64,000 nucleotides of DNA, taken from assembly GCF_014284175.1 (NCBI RefSeq), contig NZ_JACOGA010000020.1, positions 1-64,000 of the forward strand, in the 5' to 3' direction. Source of the DNA: Affinundibacterium flavidum. GTDB taxonomy: Bacteria > Pseudomonadota > Gammaproteobacteria > Burkholderiales > Burkholderiaceae_D. This document shows positions 35,399 through 44,221 of this stretch, one piece after another. Both the position numbers and the translations under genes were made by a program. Below the pieces are notes generated by a model. It made no database searches and was not told where the DNA came from. It saw only the letters and a program-made list of their open reading frames with translations. Each line of letters opens with the position of its first letter. Within the stretch, counting starts at the first letter, position 1.

Positions 35399-35884
35399 TT
35401 ATAAATTCGGTGCGAAACGTAGTTGCGCCAGACAGGCATTGCCTTTTTCTGACAAAGCGCGCAATTCTACCTTGCGTCCGGCTTCCAGAATATCAATTTG
35501 TATTTCAATATCGGGTGATGGCAAAATGCCAGCGGCTTTTTCTGGCCATTCGATCACGCAAATCGTGCGTTCGTTCATTTCATCACGAAAACCGGCTTCA
35601 ATGAATTCATCCGGACTGCGCATGCGGTACAGGTCAAAATGCATGAATTTAGTGACCGCGCCTTGTACCCAAATCTCATAGGGTTCTGCCAAGGTGTAAG
35701 TCGGGCTTTTTACCGTGCCTTCATGTCCTGCAGCGTGTAAGATGGCGCGGGTCAGGGCGGTCTTGCCTGCACCGAGATCACCATGTAAATAAATCACGAT
35801 ACCGCTTTGTAAGCAGTGTGCCAAACTCTTACCCAGAGCTTGCGTTGCCGCTTCATCTGCCAGGCTTGTCTTATAATGTTGCAT
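35399..35884 (-). CDS. tsaE: tRNA threonylcarbamoyladenosine biosynthesis ATPase TsaE
   Basis: This 161-residue P-loop ATPase of the t6A pathway acts with TsaB and TsaD to modify A37 of ANN-decoding tRNAs. Walker A is HGDLGAGKTALTRAIL (35-50), followed by SPTYTLAEPYE and HFDLYRMRSPDEF, family signatures for the switch and Walker B region. VIEWPEKA near residue 119 is also typical. It is the first gene of a tsaE-amiC operon, divergent from queG with 55 bases between the starts. TsaD is encoded separately at 46647-47684. Confidence 0.94.
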   Translation of the reverse strand: MQHYKTSLADEAATQALGKSLAHCLQSGIVIYLHGDLGAGKTALTRAILHAAGHEGTVKSPTYTLAEPYEIWVQGAVTKFMHFDLYRMRSPDEFIEAGFRDEMNERTICVIEWPEKAAGILPSPDIEIQIDILEAGRKVELRALSEKGNACLAQLRFAPNL

Positions 35885-35939
35885 TCTGAAATCTTTGCTG
35901 CCATAGAAGCCTCAAAACATACCACAAAATACACGAAAC

Positions 35940-37010
35940 ATGACTGATTACGTCCAACTTGCTATCGAAATTAAACAACTTGGGCAGCAAGCCGGGTTTG
36001 CGGACGTACGCATAAGCGATGTGGATCTCTCACATGCAGTCGAACGCTATCAAGCGTGGATTGCCGCTGGTTATCATGGTGAAATGGGCTATATGGAAAG
36101 TCATGGCAGCAAACGCTATCGGCCTGATGAGTTGGTTCCGGGCACGGTGCGTGTGATTACTGTTCGGGTCGATTATTTGCCAGGTGATGCACCGGACAAT
36201 TGGCGCGAACGGGAAAAATCGCATGCAGCTGATGCTGCGGTGATTTCTATCTATGCGCGCGGCCGTGATTATCACAAAGTATTGCGGCAACGCTTACAAC
36301 ATCTGGCTGACGCGATCGCTGCCCGTGTGGGCGAATTTGGCTATCGCGTATTTACCGATTCTGCACCCGTGATGGAAGTGGCTTTAGCCGAGAAGGCAGG
36401 GCTAGGTTGGCGCGGTAAGCATACTTTATTGCTAACGCGTGAAGCTGGTTCTCTATTTTTTCTCGGTGAGATTTTGGTCGATATTCCTTTACCTGTCGAT
36501 CCACCTACCAGTAATCATTGCGGACAATGTCGTTCTTGTATCGACGTGTGTCCAACGCAGGCGATTATTGCGCCTTACCAGCTTGATGCACGTCGTTGCA
36601 TTTCGTATCTGACGATAGAGCTGCATGGCGCGATTCCGGTTGAGCTGCGATCCTTGATTGGTAACCGCGTGTATGGCTGCGATGATTGCCAGTTGTATTG
36701 TCCGTGGAACAAATTTGCGCAGAAGGCGACAGTGGATGATTTCGACGTGCGACATGGTTTGGATAATCGCAGCATGTTGGAATTGTTTGCCTGGAGTGAG
36801 ACGGATTTTTTACGCCGCATGGAAGGTAGTCCAATACGTCGTATAGGCTATGAAAAATGGCTGAGAAATTTGGCGGTAGGATTAGGTAATACCGCGCAAC
36901 ATGTAAAAGGGCGCGCCGATATTGTGCAAGCTTTGCAAGCTCGTTTGACTGATGCATCGGACTTAGTGCGTGAGCACATCGAGTGGGCGCTCGCACAGCA
37001 TCTTAGCTAA
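35940..37010 (+). CDS. queG: epoxyqueuosine reductase QueG
   Basis: This 356-residue cobalamin-dependent iron-sulfur enzyme catalyses the last step of queuosine synthesis in tRNA. An N-terminal cobalamin-binding domain (1-175) precedes two 4Fe-4S clusters: CGQCRSCIDVCP near 195-206 and CDDCQLYCPW near 244-253, with a distant Cys in ARRCISYL. The DUF1730 signature SHGSKRYRPDELVPGT is visible at 54-69. The C-terminal HEAT-like part (300-350) binds tRNA. Start ATG 35940. It is divergent from tsaE, and its stop codon lies inside a palindromic element. Confidence 0.95.
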   Translation: MTDYVQLAIEIKQLGQQAGFADVRISDVDLSHAVERYQAWIAAGYHGEMGYMESHGSKRYRPDELVPGTVRVITVRVDYLPGDAPDNWREREKSHAADAAVISIYARGRDYHKVLRQRLQHLADAIAARVGEFGYRVFTDSAPVMEVALAEKAGLGWRGKHTLLLTREAGSLFFLGEILVDIPLPVDPPTSNHCGQCRSCIDVCPTQAIIAPYQLDARRCISYLTIELHGAIPVELRSLIGNRVYGCDDCQLYCPWNKFAQKATVDDFDVRHGLDNRSMLELFAWSETDFLRRMEGSPIRRIGYEKWLRNLAVGLGNTAQHVKGRADIVQALQARLTDASDLVREHIEWALAQHLS

Positions 37011-37107
37011 TTACGCAAAACAGACGCTGGCGTTGTTGCGCTCGCCTCGCCGTACAAATGTACTGTCTTCGGCTCCGCGCCTAGCCGGCGCAATTTTGCG
37101 TAATTAG
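37007..37107. repeat. about 100-bp palindromic element between convergent genes
   Basis: Perfect 14-bp terminal inverted repeats, CTAATTACGCAAAA and TTTTGCGTAATTAG, bound an interior containing GTACAAATGTAC and the pair GCGCTCGCCTCGCC/TCTTCGGCTCCGCGCC. The left end supplies the last base pairs of the queG stop codon. It has no ORF. It may be a MITE-like unit and may also act as a two-way terminator for queG and the facing response regulator. Confidence 0.65.
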
Positions 37108-37144
37108 TATTAGCCACTATGAATTAGTCAATTAGCCAATTTCT

Positions 37145-37735
37145 CTACTTCAATAATCCAGCCAATTCCACTGCTGATTTAATCTGCATCTTGTCAAAGA
37201 TATGCGCGCGATGCACTTCCACTGTGCGCATGCTAATGCCCAATTCATCGGCGATGTTTTTATTCATCATGCCTTGCAAAATTAATTCCAAGACTTCGCG
37301 TTCACGTTGCGACAGGCTTTGTAATCTGACTTGAATTTGATGCGCTTCACCGGCTTTGATGGAAACTTGCAAGGCTTGCTCGACTCTATCCATCAGTGCA
37401 TTGTCATTGAAGGGTTTTTCAAAAAAATCGAATGCGCCTCGTTTTAGACTATCGACTGCCATTGGTACATCGCCGTGACCAGTCAAAAAAATTACCGGCA
37501 ATCTTTGCGTCAACTGGCGTGCGCTGAGTATGTCGAACAGAGCCGTGCCACTTAATTCTGCCATCCTGACATCGAGCAAAAGGCAATCGCCTTCATTAGC
37601 GAACTGTAAGCCTTGATCGAGCTTCGCCAGAAAAGCCTCGCCATGCGCATAGCTGAGCGCAGCGATGTTGCGTGAACGTGCCAGCCACATTAAGGCGTCG
37701 CGTAAGATTTCTTCATCATCAACGATATGGAGCAT
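37145..37735 (-). CDS. dctR: response regulator of the DctR/FixJ type
   Basis: This 196-residue protein has a receiver domain (1-118) with the acidic pair DDEE at 5-8, phosphoacceptor Asp in LLLDVRMAEL near 55 and Lys in FFEKPFND near 105. A LuxR/FixJ-type helix-turn-helix follows (about 130-192: LSQREREVLELILQGMMNKN). The start codon overlaps the kinase stop (ATGA). With the sensor kinase upstream and dctPQM divergent, it is most likely the C4-dicarboxylate regulator DctR, as in Rhodobacter; a FixJ role is less likely without respiration genes nearby. Confidence 0.85.
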   Translation of the reverse strand: MLHIVDDEEILRDALMWLARSRNIAALSYAHGEAFLAKLDQGLQFANEGDCLLLDVRMAELSGTALFDILSARQLTQRLPVIFLTGHGDVPMAVDSLKRGAFDFFEKPFNDNALMDRVEQALQVSIKAGEAHQIQVRLQSLSQREREVLELILQGMMNKNIADELGISMRTVEVHRAHIFDKMQIKSAVELAGLLK

Positions 37736-39843
37736 CAGGCATCCTCGTGTGTGTTTTGCGCGTTGTTCATTGATTGTTTGTCTCGACAGGGAATCGTAAA
37801 CTCAAAGACGGTGCCGCCCAAGGGATTCGGGCGGTACTTCAAACTGCCACCATGGAACTCTATCGCAGTTCGACAAATATTCAAACCCATCCCCATGCCA
37901 GCGGCCTTCGTCGAGAAAAACGGTGAAAATAATTTTTCCGCGACCTCAGCTGAAATCCCGTGTCCCTGATCGATGACTTGGATGAGCAAGAGGGCAGGAT
38001 ATTGTTGGCGATCAGTGGATTCATTGGACGACAGATTGGCTGAAGGAGTAGATGAAGGAGTAGATGAAGGAGAAAATAAGAAGTGCGCATGAATCTGCAT
38101 TTGCCTTTGTGGATAGGCAACATCGTGCATGGCTTCAATTGCATTGCGGGTCAGATTAAGCAGGACTTGCTCGATTAAGACTTTATCTGCAAAAACCTCA
38201 GGTAGATCTGGATCGATCTGATAATGCACGTGGATGTGCGCACTTTGTGCTTGTAGCGCAATTAAAGGCATGACGCTTTGCAGTAAGGCATTGATATCAA
38301 ACCAGGCGCGGCTCGCTTCACGTTTCTTGACGAATTCATGCACGCTACGTATCACCTGCGCCGCACGTTGCGCTTGCTGTGTGGCTTTCTCTAAGGCTGC
38401 AGCCAAGAGACTAAGGTCAGCAGGTGCTTGTTCTTGCTTTAGGATGTTTAAAGCGCCTGTCGTGTAACTGGAGATCGCGGCTAAAGGTTGATTTAATTCA
38501 TGCGCCAACATCGACGCCATTTCACCCATGGTTGCCAGGCGGGCATTTTGATGCAGCTTTTCTTCTTGTTGTCGACTTAATTCCTGTGCGCGTTTTAGCT
38601 CAGACACATCAAGGATAGAACTCATCCATCCGGTTTGCTGACCATGATCATCCACCAGTGGTGATTCGTAGATTAGGACAGGGAAGCGTTCACCATTTGC
38701 ACGTTGATAGATGGTTTCAAACCCTTCTGGTTGTACCGTTCCAGTTAAAATTTGTGCAAAACGATTTTCATATTCGGTGATTTCTTCGGGAGCCCAATAC
38801 GGCATGGGGGGAAGTTTACCCACCAGTTCTTCGGCCGGAAAACCTAACATTTTGCAAAACGACGGGTTGACGTAGGTCAGGCGACCTTGCATATCACGTG
38901 CTCTCAAGCCAGTGATCAGAGAATTCTCCATCGCCGCACGGAATGCGGCTTCTTTGCGCAGCGCACCTTCTGCCTGCAGGCGGCGATTAATATCGCGCCA
39001 TAAAGCGATCAAACTCCAGACCAGTCCTAAGGATAATAAAATGACCGATAAGACCAATAGATTGGACAATAACTTCGGCTCACTTTTTGTACTATTGGTT
39101 CGTAGCGTGATACTTAACTGTGGAAATTCCAATGTACGGTTGTGCGTGTAGACGTTCTTACCGCTACCACCGGCAGCGCGACGCGCCAGTATTTTGTCTT
39201 CGCTATCGAGCAAAGTAATATCGTTATCTTGTGCGAACCACCAAGGTACCGTTTCATCTAATAAGGTTTGTAATCGATAGCTGACGGTAATGCTGGCCAG
39301 GTAGAGCTTGTCGCGGAAGAGTGGATAACGACAGATCAGGCTGTCAGGTTTTTCCGGGCTTTTTGCACAAGAGGGCTTTTGTATTTTTTGGGTAAAACTA
39401 TCGCTGGCAATTAATGCTTGTTTGAGTGCATTACTATCATCGTTACTATCACTATTGCTAGCAACTAGTCTGTGTTGGGCATCCCATAGAAGTGCATCTT
39501 GAATTTCGTGATTATTCGTCGTGTATAAGCGCAGACGATCGGATGTGGTCGGGGCGGTAATTTTGTGATCGACGTAGTCTTCAGCCAAATTCAGTAAGCT
39601 TTCTTCATTGCGCTTGAGTTGAAACTGCAAAGCTTGTTCCACCCACAGCGTGTCGGCAATCAATTGCTCTTGGCGCTCGTTAGCTTCCATGCGCTGAGCT
39701 TGCCACGGCAGCCAGATCAGTACCGCCAAGAAAAGCAAGACGAGCACGATAGGTAGCATCCAGGGTAGCGAAGTACGAAAGCGTTTCGTGCTCATTGGTA
39801 TGCGGATTGATTTATTCATGGGTTTACTTTGTGTCGGGCTCAT
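37735..39843 (-). CDS. dctS: sensor histidine kinase of the DctS type
   Basis: This 702-residue inner-membrane kinase has transmembrane helices at about 28-48 and 258-280 around a periplasmic sensor domain of about 205 residues. A PAS domain follows (about 300-415, with NPSFCKMLGFPAEEL), then HisKA with the phosphorylated His in MLAHELNQPLAAIS near 450 and a HATPase domain with NLTRNAIEAM and GMGMGLNIC. A low-complexity Ser/Pro/Thr insertion (SPSSTPSSTPSANLSSNES) interrupts the ATPase domain. Dicarboxylate sensing is inferred from the adjacent TRAP genes. The start could be 39843, 39819 or 39795. Confidence 0.87.
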   Translation of the reverse strand: MSPTQSKPMNKSIRIPMSTKRFRTSLPWMLPIVLVLLFLAVLIWLPWQAQRMEANERQEQLIADTLWVEQALQFQLKRNEESLLNLAEDYVDHKITAPTTSDRLRLYTTNNHEIQDALLWDAQHRLVASNSDSNDDSNALKQALIASDSFTQKIQKPSCAKSPEKPDSLICRYPLFRDKLYLASITVSYRLQTLLDETVPWWFAQDNDITLLDSEDKILARRAAGGSGKNVYTHNRTLEFPQLSITLRTNSTKSEPKLLSNLLVLSVILLSLGLVWSLIALWRDINRRLQAEGALRKEAAFRAAMENSLITGLRARDMQGRLTYVNPSFCKMLGFPAEELVGKLPPMPYWAPEEITEYENRFAQILTGTVQPEGFETIYQRANGERFPVLIYESPLVDDHGQQTGWMSSILDVSELKRAQELSRQQEEKLHQNARLATMGEMASMLAHELNQPLAAISSYTTGALNILKQEQAPADLSLLAAALEKATQQAQRAAQVIRSVHEFVKKREASRAWFDINALLQSVMPLIALQAQSAHIHVHYQIDPDLPEVFADKVLIEQVLLNLTRNAIEAMHDVAYPQRQMQIHAHFLFSPSSTPSSTPSANLSSNESTDRQQYPALLLIQVIDQGHGISAEVAEKLFSPFFSTKAAGMGMGLNICRTAIEFHGGSLKYRPNPLGGTVFEFTIPCRDKQSMNNAQNTHEDA

Positions 39844-39963
39844 TGGCTCTTACATGGGTCATGCAGTGGCTTAACGATAAATGCTTGATTTTCATAGTAA
39901 AAGTGTAGCTTAATCTCTTTGCGTGGCGGCATTCCTATCCAATTTGTCTAATTCTGACGACAT

Positions 39964-39977
39964 TGTGGTAAACCACA
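39964..39977. promoter_or_regulatory. possible operator in the dctS-dctP intergenic region
   Basis: TGTGG and CCACA arms with a 4-base centre lie about 90 bases before dctP and 120 before dctS, where a DctR site would be expected. The match is short and could be chance. Confidence 0.2.
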
Positions 39978-40065
39978 GTTGTGCATTTGCAGTTATGCAG
40001 CTAATAATGCTTGAAAAATAAGTTTACAAAATAAGTTTGTAATACAAATAAACTAGGAGACTTTT

Positions 40066-41136
40066 ATGAAACATCAAGATATTCAAACTCAAAAACGCCA
40101 AACTCAAAAACGCCAGTCTTTACGCGCTTTAGCCGCAGCGATTGGTTCCACCGCATTAACACTAGCTGGTCTGTCTTTTAGTATGGGCGCCTATGCGCAA
40201 AATCCCATCATCATTAAATTTAGCCATGTAGTCGCCAATGACACGCCCAAAGGTAAAGCGGCTGAACGCTTTAAAGAACTGGCCGAGAAAGGGACGAAAG
40301 GCCGGGTCAAAGTTGAACTCTATCCGAACAGCACTTTGTACAAAGATAAAGAAGAGCTGGAAGCCTTACAGTTAGGCGCGGTACAAATGTTGGCACCATC
40401 ACTGGCTAAGTTTGGCCCCCTTGGTGTGAAAGAATTTGAAGTGTTTGATCTGCCGTATATTTTTCAAAATCGTGACGTCTTACATCGCGTAACTGAAGGT
40501 CCGGTAGGTGCGGGTTTAATGGCGAAGTTAGAGCCAAAAGGGATTACTGGCCTGGGCTTCTGGGATAATGGTTTTAAGGTCATGTCCTCAAATGTTCCCA
40601 TGCATTTGCCGAGTGATTTGAAGGGTAAAAAGCTGCGTATTCAATCGTCTAAAGTGTTAGATGCACAGATGCGCGCACTTGGTGCTAATCCTCAGGTCAT
40701 GGCTTTCTCTGAAGTTTATCAAGCGCTGCAAACTGGCGTGGTCGATGGCACCGAAAATCCGCCGTCCAATTTGTATACACAAAAAATGCACGAGGTGCAA
40801 AAACACGTGACTTTGACCAATCATGGCTATCTAGGTTACGCCGTGATTGTGAATAAGAAGTTTTGGGACGGCTTGCCAGCAGATATTCGTACAGAGTTGA
40901 ATAAGGCGATGAAATCAGCGACGCAATATGCGAACGCCATTGCGCAGATTGAAAATGACAATGCTTTAGACGCGGTGAAGAAATCTGGCAAAACTACCGT
41001 TTATACTTTGACCGATAAAGAACGCGCAGAATGGTTAAAGGTATTGATGCCGGTGCAGCGTGAAATGGAAAGTCGTATCGGTAAAGATTTGATCCAAAGT
41101 GTACAAAAAGAAGCCGCTGCTTTAGGTCTCAAATAA
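40066..41136 (+). CDS. dctP: TRAP transporter solute-binding protein DctP
   Basis: This 356-residue periplasmic protein captures a C4-dicarboxylate-type acid for the DctQM permease. The signal peptide has an unusually long basic n-region in which TQKRQ is repeated twice (15-base direct repeats), then a hydrophobic core ending at YAQ near 45. Family boxes are visible: IKFSHVVANDTPKGKA, the substrate-contacting LRIQSSKVLDAQMRALGANP with the conserved Arg near 189 and VDGTENPPSN near 227. An AGGAG ribosome-binding site precedes ATG 40066. The regulators dctSR are divergent. A 120-base gap with no clear terminator leads to dctQ. Confidence 0.93.
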   Translation: MKHQDIQTQKRQTQKRQSLRALAAAIGSTALTLAGLSFSMGAYAQNPIIIKFSHVVANDTPKGKAAERFKELAEKGTKGRVKVELYPNSTLYKDKEELEALQLGAVQMLAPSLAKFGPLGVKEFEVFDLPYIFQNRDVLHRVTEGPVGAGLMAKLEPKGITGLGFWDNGFKVMSSNVPMHLPSDLKGKKLRIQSSKVLDAQMRALGANPQVMAFSEVYQALQTGVVDGTENPPSNLYTQKMHEVQKHVTLTNHGYLGYAVIVNKKFWDGLPADIRTELNKAMKSATQYANAIAQIENDNALDAVKKSGKTTVYTLTDKERAEWLKVLMPVQREMESRIGKDLIQSVQKEAAALGLK

Positions 41137-41257
41137 ATTTTCTCGGTCTCATTGTCTCTCGCCAATTCTTGAGTCTATTGATTCCACCTACAGCCCAGAT
41201 CGCCAATAATGTTTCTGGGCTGATTTCCTACTTATAATTTTCTCACAAGGAGCCAGC

Positions 41258-41809
41258 ATGAAATTGCTTGATCACTTGGAAGAGTATTTGATCGCCTTGC
41301 TCATGGCAACGGCGACTTTAATTACCTTCGTCGCCGTATTGCATCGTTACTTGTCGGGATTTGATATTCCGTTGGTTCAAGATGCCTTGATTAAACTCAA
41401 TACTAGTTGGGCGCAAGAACTGACTATTTATTTATTCGTCTGGATGGCAAAGTTTGGAGCCGCTTATGGCGTGCGCTCTGGTATTCATGTTGGAGTTGAT
41501 GTTTTGGTGAATCGCCTGAGTGACAAAAACAAGAAATTATTTGTACTGATTAGCTTGGGCTCGGGCGCCTTATTTACCGGCATTATCGGGACTCTCGGTG
41601 CGAGATTTGTGTACGGTATGGCACAAACTGACCAAACCTCGGCCGATATGGAAATCCCTATGTGGTGGGTGTATCTCGCGATTCCACTTGGTTCGTATTT
41701 GATGTCTTTTCGCTTCTTGCAAGTCGCGTGGAAATTTTTACAAACAGGTGAATTACCTAAACATGACCATGCGCACGTGGAAGGTTTAGATGAAGAGGTG
41801 AACGTATGA
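41258..41809 (+). CDS. dctQ: TRAP transporter small permease DctQ
   Basis: This 183-residue inner-membrane protein has four helices (about 12-32, 58-78, 92-116, 136-158). WAQELTIYLFVWMAKFGAAYG followed by RSGIHVGVDVLV (positions 57-89) is the DctQ signature. The small subunit is thought to couple or orient the DctM transporter and the binding protein. Good AAGGAG site before ATG 41258. The stop overlaps the dctM start by four bases (ATGA), so the two are translated together. Confidence 0.93.
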   Translation: MKLLDHLEEYLIALLMATATLITFVAVLHRYLSGFDIPLVQDALIKLNTSWAQELTIYLFVWMAKFGAAYGVRSGIHVGVDVLVNRLSDKNKKLFVLISLGSGALFTGIIGTLGARFVYGMAQTDQTSADMEIPMWWVYLAIPLGSYLMSFRFLQVAWKFLQTGELPKHDHAHVEGLDEEVNV

Positions 41810-43086
41810 GTGCCCTGATTATTTTTGGCTTGTTATTGCTGTTGATGTTAACGGGCATGCCGGTTTCCATCGCCCTTGGCTTAACGGTGTTGACGTTCTT
41901 ATTTACCATGACATCGGTACCGATAGAATCAGTAGCATTGAAATTATTTACCGGTATTGAGAAGTTTGAAATCATGGCGATTCCTTTCTTTATTCTCGCC
42001 GGAAATTTCTTAACCCATGGCGGCGTGGCGCGGCGCATGATTAAGTTTGCGGCATCGATGGTGGGTCATTGGCACGGCGGTTTGGCATTGGCTGGTGTAT
42101 TAGCATGCGCTTTGTTCGCGGCGGTCTCCGGCTCGTCACCAGCGACTGTAGTGGCGATCGGCTCTATCATTTTGCCTGCGATGGTGAAGCAAGGATATCC
42201 GAAAGGTTTTGGTGCTGGTGTGATTACCACGTCGGGTGCTTTGGGTATCTTGATCCCGCCATCGATTGTGATGGTCATGTATTCCGTCTCGACGAATACG
42301 TCGGTTGGCCAGCTCTTTATGGCTGGTGTGATTCCTGGTTTGCTGTTGGCATTCTTCCTAGGACTGACAACCTGGTTTTTGGCACGTAAGCATAATTATC
42401 CGCGCATGCCGAAAGCGACTTGGGGTGAACGCTTGGTGGCGTTTAGAAAAAGTGCGTGGGGTTTATCCTTAATTATTATTGTGATGGGCGGTATTTACTC
42501 TGGCATGTTTACGCCGACCGAAGCGGCTGCCGTTGCTGCGGTGTATGCGTTTTTCATCGCAGTGTTTGTGTATAAAGACATGAGCTTGAAAATGGTACCG
42601 AAGGTCTTGATTGATTCGGCAGCGATGTCGGCGATGCTGCTCTACATCATTACGAATGCGGTCTTATTTTCATTCTTAATGACCAGCGAAAATATTCCGC
42701 AGGCGATGGCAGGATGGATACTCGACAGCGGTTTCGGCATGATCAGTTTCTTATTGGTCGTGAATATTTTGTTGCTGTTAGCGGGCAATGTGATGGAGCC
42801 ATCCTCTATCGTATTGATCATGGCACCGATCTTGTTTCCGGTGGCGATGAAGCTAGGAATCGACCCTGTTCATTTCGGTATCATCATGGTGGTGAATATG
42901 GAAGTCGGTATGTGTCATCCGCCAGTTGGATTGAATTTATATGTCGCATCTGGCATCACCAAAATGGGCATCACTGAATTGACGGTAGCCGTTTTGCCTT
43001 GGTTATTTACGATGTTGGGATTCTTGATGCTGGTGACTTATGTTCCGATTATTTCTACTTGGTTGCCGAATCTGATTTATAAATGA
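41806..43086 (+). CDS. dctM: TRAP transporter large permease DctM
   Basis: This 426-residue sodium-driven permease has about 12 helices of the ion-transporter superfamily. Landmarks are the helical hairpin segments SGSSPATVVAIGSIILPAM near 104-122, LGILIPPSIVMVMYS near 145 and MCHPPVGLNLYVASG near 367-381. Length is normal for DctM. It is the last gene of dctPQM and is followed by a clear terminator at 43148. Substrate is probably succinate, malate or fumarate by analogy, but TRAP systems transport many organic acids, so this is not certain. Confidence 0.95.
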   Translation: MSALIIFGLLLLLMLTGMPVSIALGLTVLTFLFTMTSVPIESVALKLFTGIEKFEIMAIPFFILAGNFLTHGGVARRMIKFAASMVGHWHGGLALAGVLACALFAAVSGSSPATVVAIGSIILPAMVKQGYPKGFGAGVITTSGALGILIPPSIVMVMYSVSTNTSVGQLFMAGVIPGLLLAFFLGLTTWFLARKHNYPRMPKATWGERLVAFRKSAWGLSLIIIVMGGIYSGMFTPTEAAAVAAVYAFFIAVFVYKDMSLKMVPKVLIDSAAMSAMLLYIITNAVLFSFLMTSENIPQAMAGWILDSGFGMISFLLVVNILLLLAGNVMEPSSIVLIMAPILFPVAMKLGIDPVHFGIIMVVNMEVGMCHPPVGLNLYVASGITKMGITELTVAVLPWLFTMLGFLMLVTYVPIISTWLPNLIYK

Positions 43087-43147
43087 GTTGGATTTGGAAT
43101 GACATTAAGTACTAAATTAGAAGATAAAAAATTAGATTGAAAACGAA

Positions 43148-43179
43148 AATGCCGCAAATAATTTGCGGCATTTTTTTTC
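43148..43179 (+). terminator. Rho-independent terminator of dctPQM
   Basis: AAATGCCGCAAAT and ATTTGCGGCATTT arms with a one-base centre followed by a run of eight T. It lies 60 bases after the dctM stop. Confidence 0.9.
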
Positions 43180-43474
43180 GCCTTCGATTCGTTTTTGGTC
43201 TAAATAATTTCCACTGGGAATTGCTTATATTTCCCTATGGGAAATTTAATAATTCGGATTCGATTTAGCACATTTTTTTTGATGTTAGCGATCTTTCTCT
43301 GCTGCAGAAGCACAAATGCAACAAAGCGTTTTTTTGTTTAAATCTAACGATAGATTTGTTGAAAAGCCGTGCTATATTTCGCACACCTTAGAAATTTGCT
43401 TGATTTACAAATCGCAATTTCAGATCGAATGCAACTTGAAAAACTTGTTGGATTCGGTTCAAGACAGAATACGG

Positions 43475-43619
43475 TAGTGCAATAATAGCGCCCTGTAGGG
43501 TGCAGTCAAAAAGGGGGGGAGATTCGCGTTTCAAGATAAGCTGAGTCCTGTTCAAAGAGACTAAACAGCCCGAACGTGAAAAATTTTAGAAGGCGCATCC
43601 ACTGGATGCGCCTTTTTTC
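43475..43619 (+). ncRNA. candidate small RNA with intrinsic terminator
   Basis: A strong terminator, AGGCGCATCC and GGATGCGCCT plus TTTTTT at 43591-43618, has no coding gene before it. Upstream are further stems: GCCCTGTAGGGTGC near 43491, CTGTT/AACAG near 43549-43568, and TTCGCGTTTC pairing with GAACGTGAA. A plausible promoter (TTCAAG, 17-base spacer, AATAAT) ends near 43489, which puts the 5' end a little to the right of the stated start. I could not match it to a named RNA family; 6S RNA was considered. It could also be a leader for ogt, though ogt begins 57 bases after the terminator. Confidence 0.45.
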
Positions 43620-43675
43620 TTGTGCGTTTCTGTAGGACAATCACGTAAACCTTTTGAATAGATCATGGAATAGTG

Positions 43676-44221
43676 ATGGCAACTCCCGAATCAAATTTAG
43701 GATCAACGATCTTCTCCGCAATCGTGCCCGCACCATTTGGTTATGTTGGCGTGCGTACCGAGCATCAGTACATCAGCGAGCTGGTTTATCTACCGCCACG
43801 ATTTCAGGACAAGTCTCCATCGGATCTTGTTGCCGAATTAGCGGCACAACAGATTGAACATTATTTTGCTGATCCAGATTTTCCATTTGACTTGCCTTTA
43901 AAACCAGTCGGATCAGAATTCCAGCAAAAGGTTTGGAAGGCAATCGCCAGCATTCCGCGGGGCGAGGTGCGTACTTATGGTCAGATTGCCAAACACATAC
44001 AATCAGCGCCACGTGCAGTCGGGCAGGCTTGTGGTGCGAATTGGTATCCCTTGGTTATTCCCTGCCATCGTGTGACGGCATCAGGCGGACTCGGCGGCTT
44101 TGCCCATCATGATGATGAAACTGGTTTTCATCTTGGCATTAAACGCTATTTACTACGCTTAGAACAGGTACCAGAGTATAGTAAGCCCGAGTCCACGCAA
44201 CACCAGGAGGCGATGTGGTAA
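43676..44221 (+). CDS. ogt: methylated-DNA-protein cysteine methyltransferase
   Basis: This is a 181-residue suicide DNA repair protein that takes the alkyl group from O6-alkylguanine. The C-terminal catalytic domain has the helix-turn-helix region GEVRTYGQIAKHI, the Arg finger in SAPRAVGQACGANW and the acceptor Cys in IPCHRV near residue 130, with a following GGLGGF. There is no Ada regulatory domain, so it is the Ogt type. An adjacent GTG is also possible as start. It overlaps xerD by seven bases, so the two are cotranscribed. Confidence 0.92.
   Translation: MATPESNLGSTIFSAIVPAPFGYVGVRTEHQYISELVYLPPRFQDKSPSDLVAELAAQQIEHYFADPDFPFDLPLKPVGSEFQQKVWKAIASIPRGEVRTYGQIAKHIQSAPRAVGQACGANWYPLVIPCHRVTASGGLGGFAHHDDETGFHLGIKRYLLRLEQVPEYSKPESTQHQEAMW

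Noticed and set aside
37145-39843. FixLJ oxygen-sensing pair
   Set aside because: The kinase has a periplasmic sensor domain and no haem-binding PAS pattern was evident; the divergent dctPQM genes favour DctSR.
43440-43619. 6S RNA
   Set aside because: The size is possible, but I could not find the long closing stem joining the two ends or the open central bubble. Kept only as an unnamed candidate small RNA.
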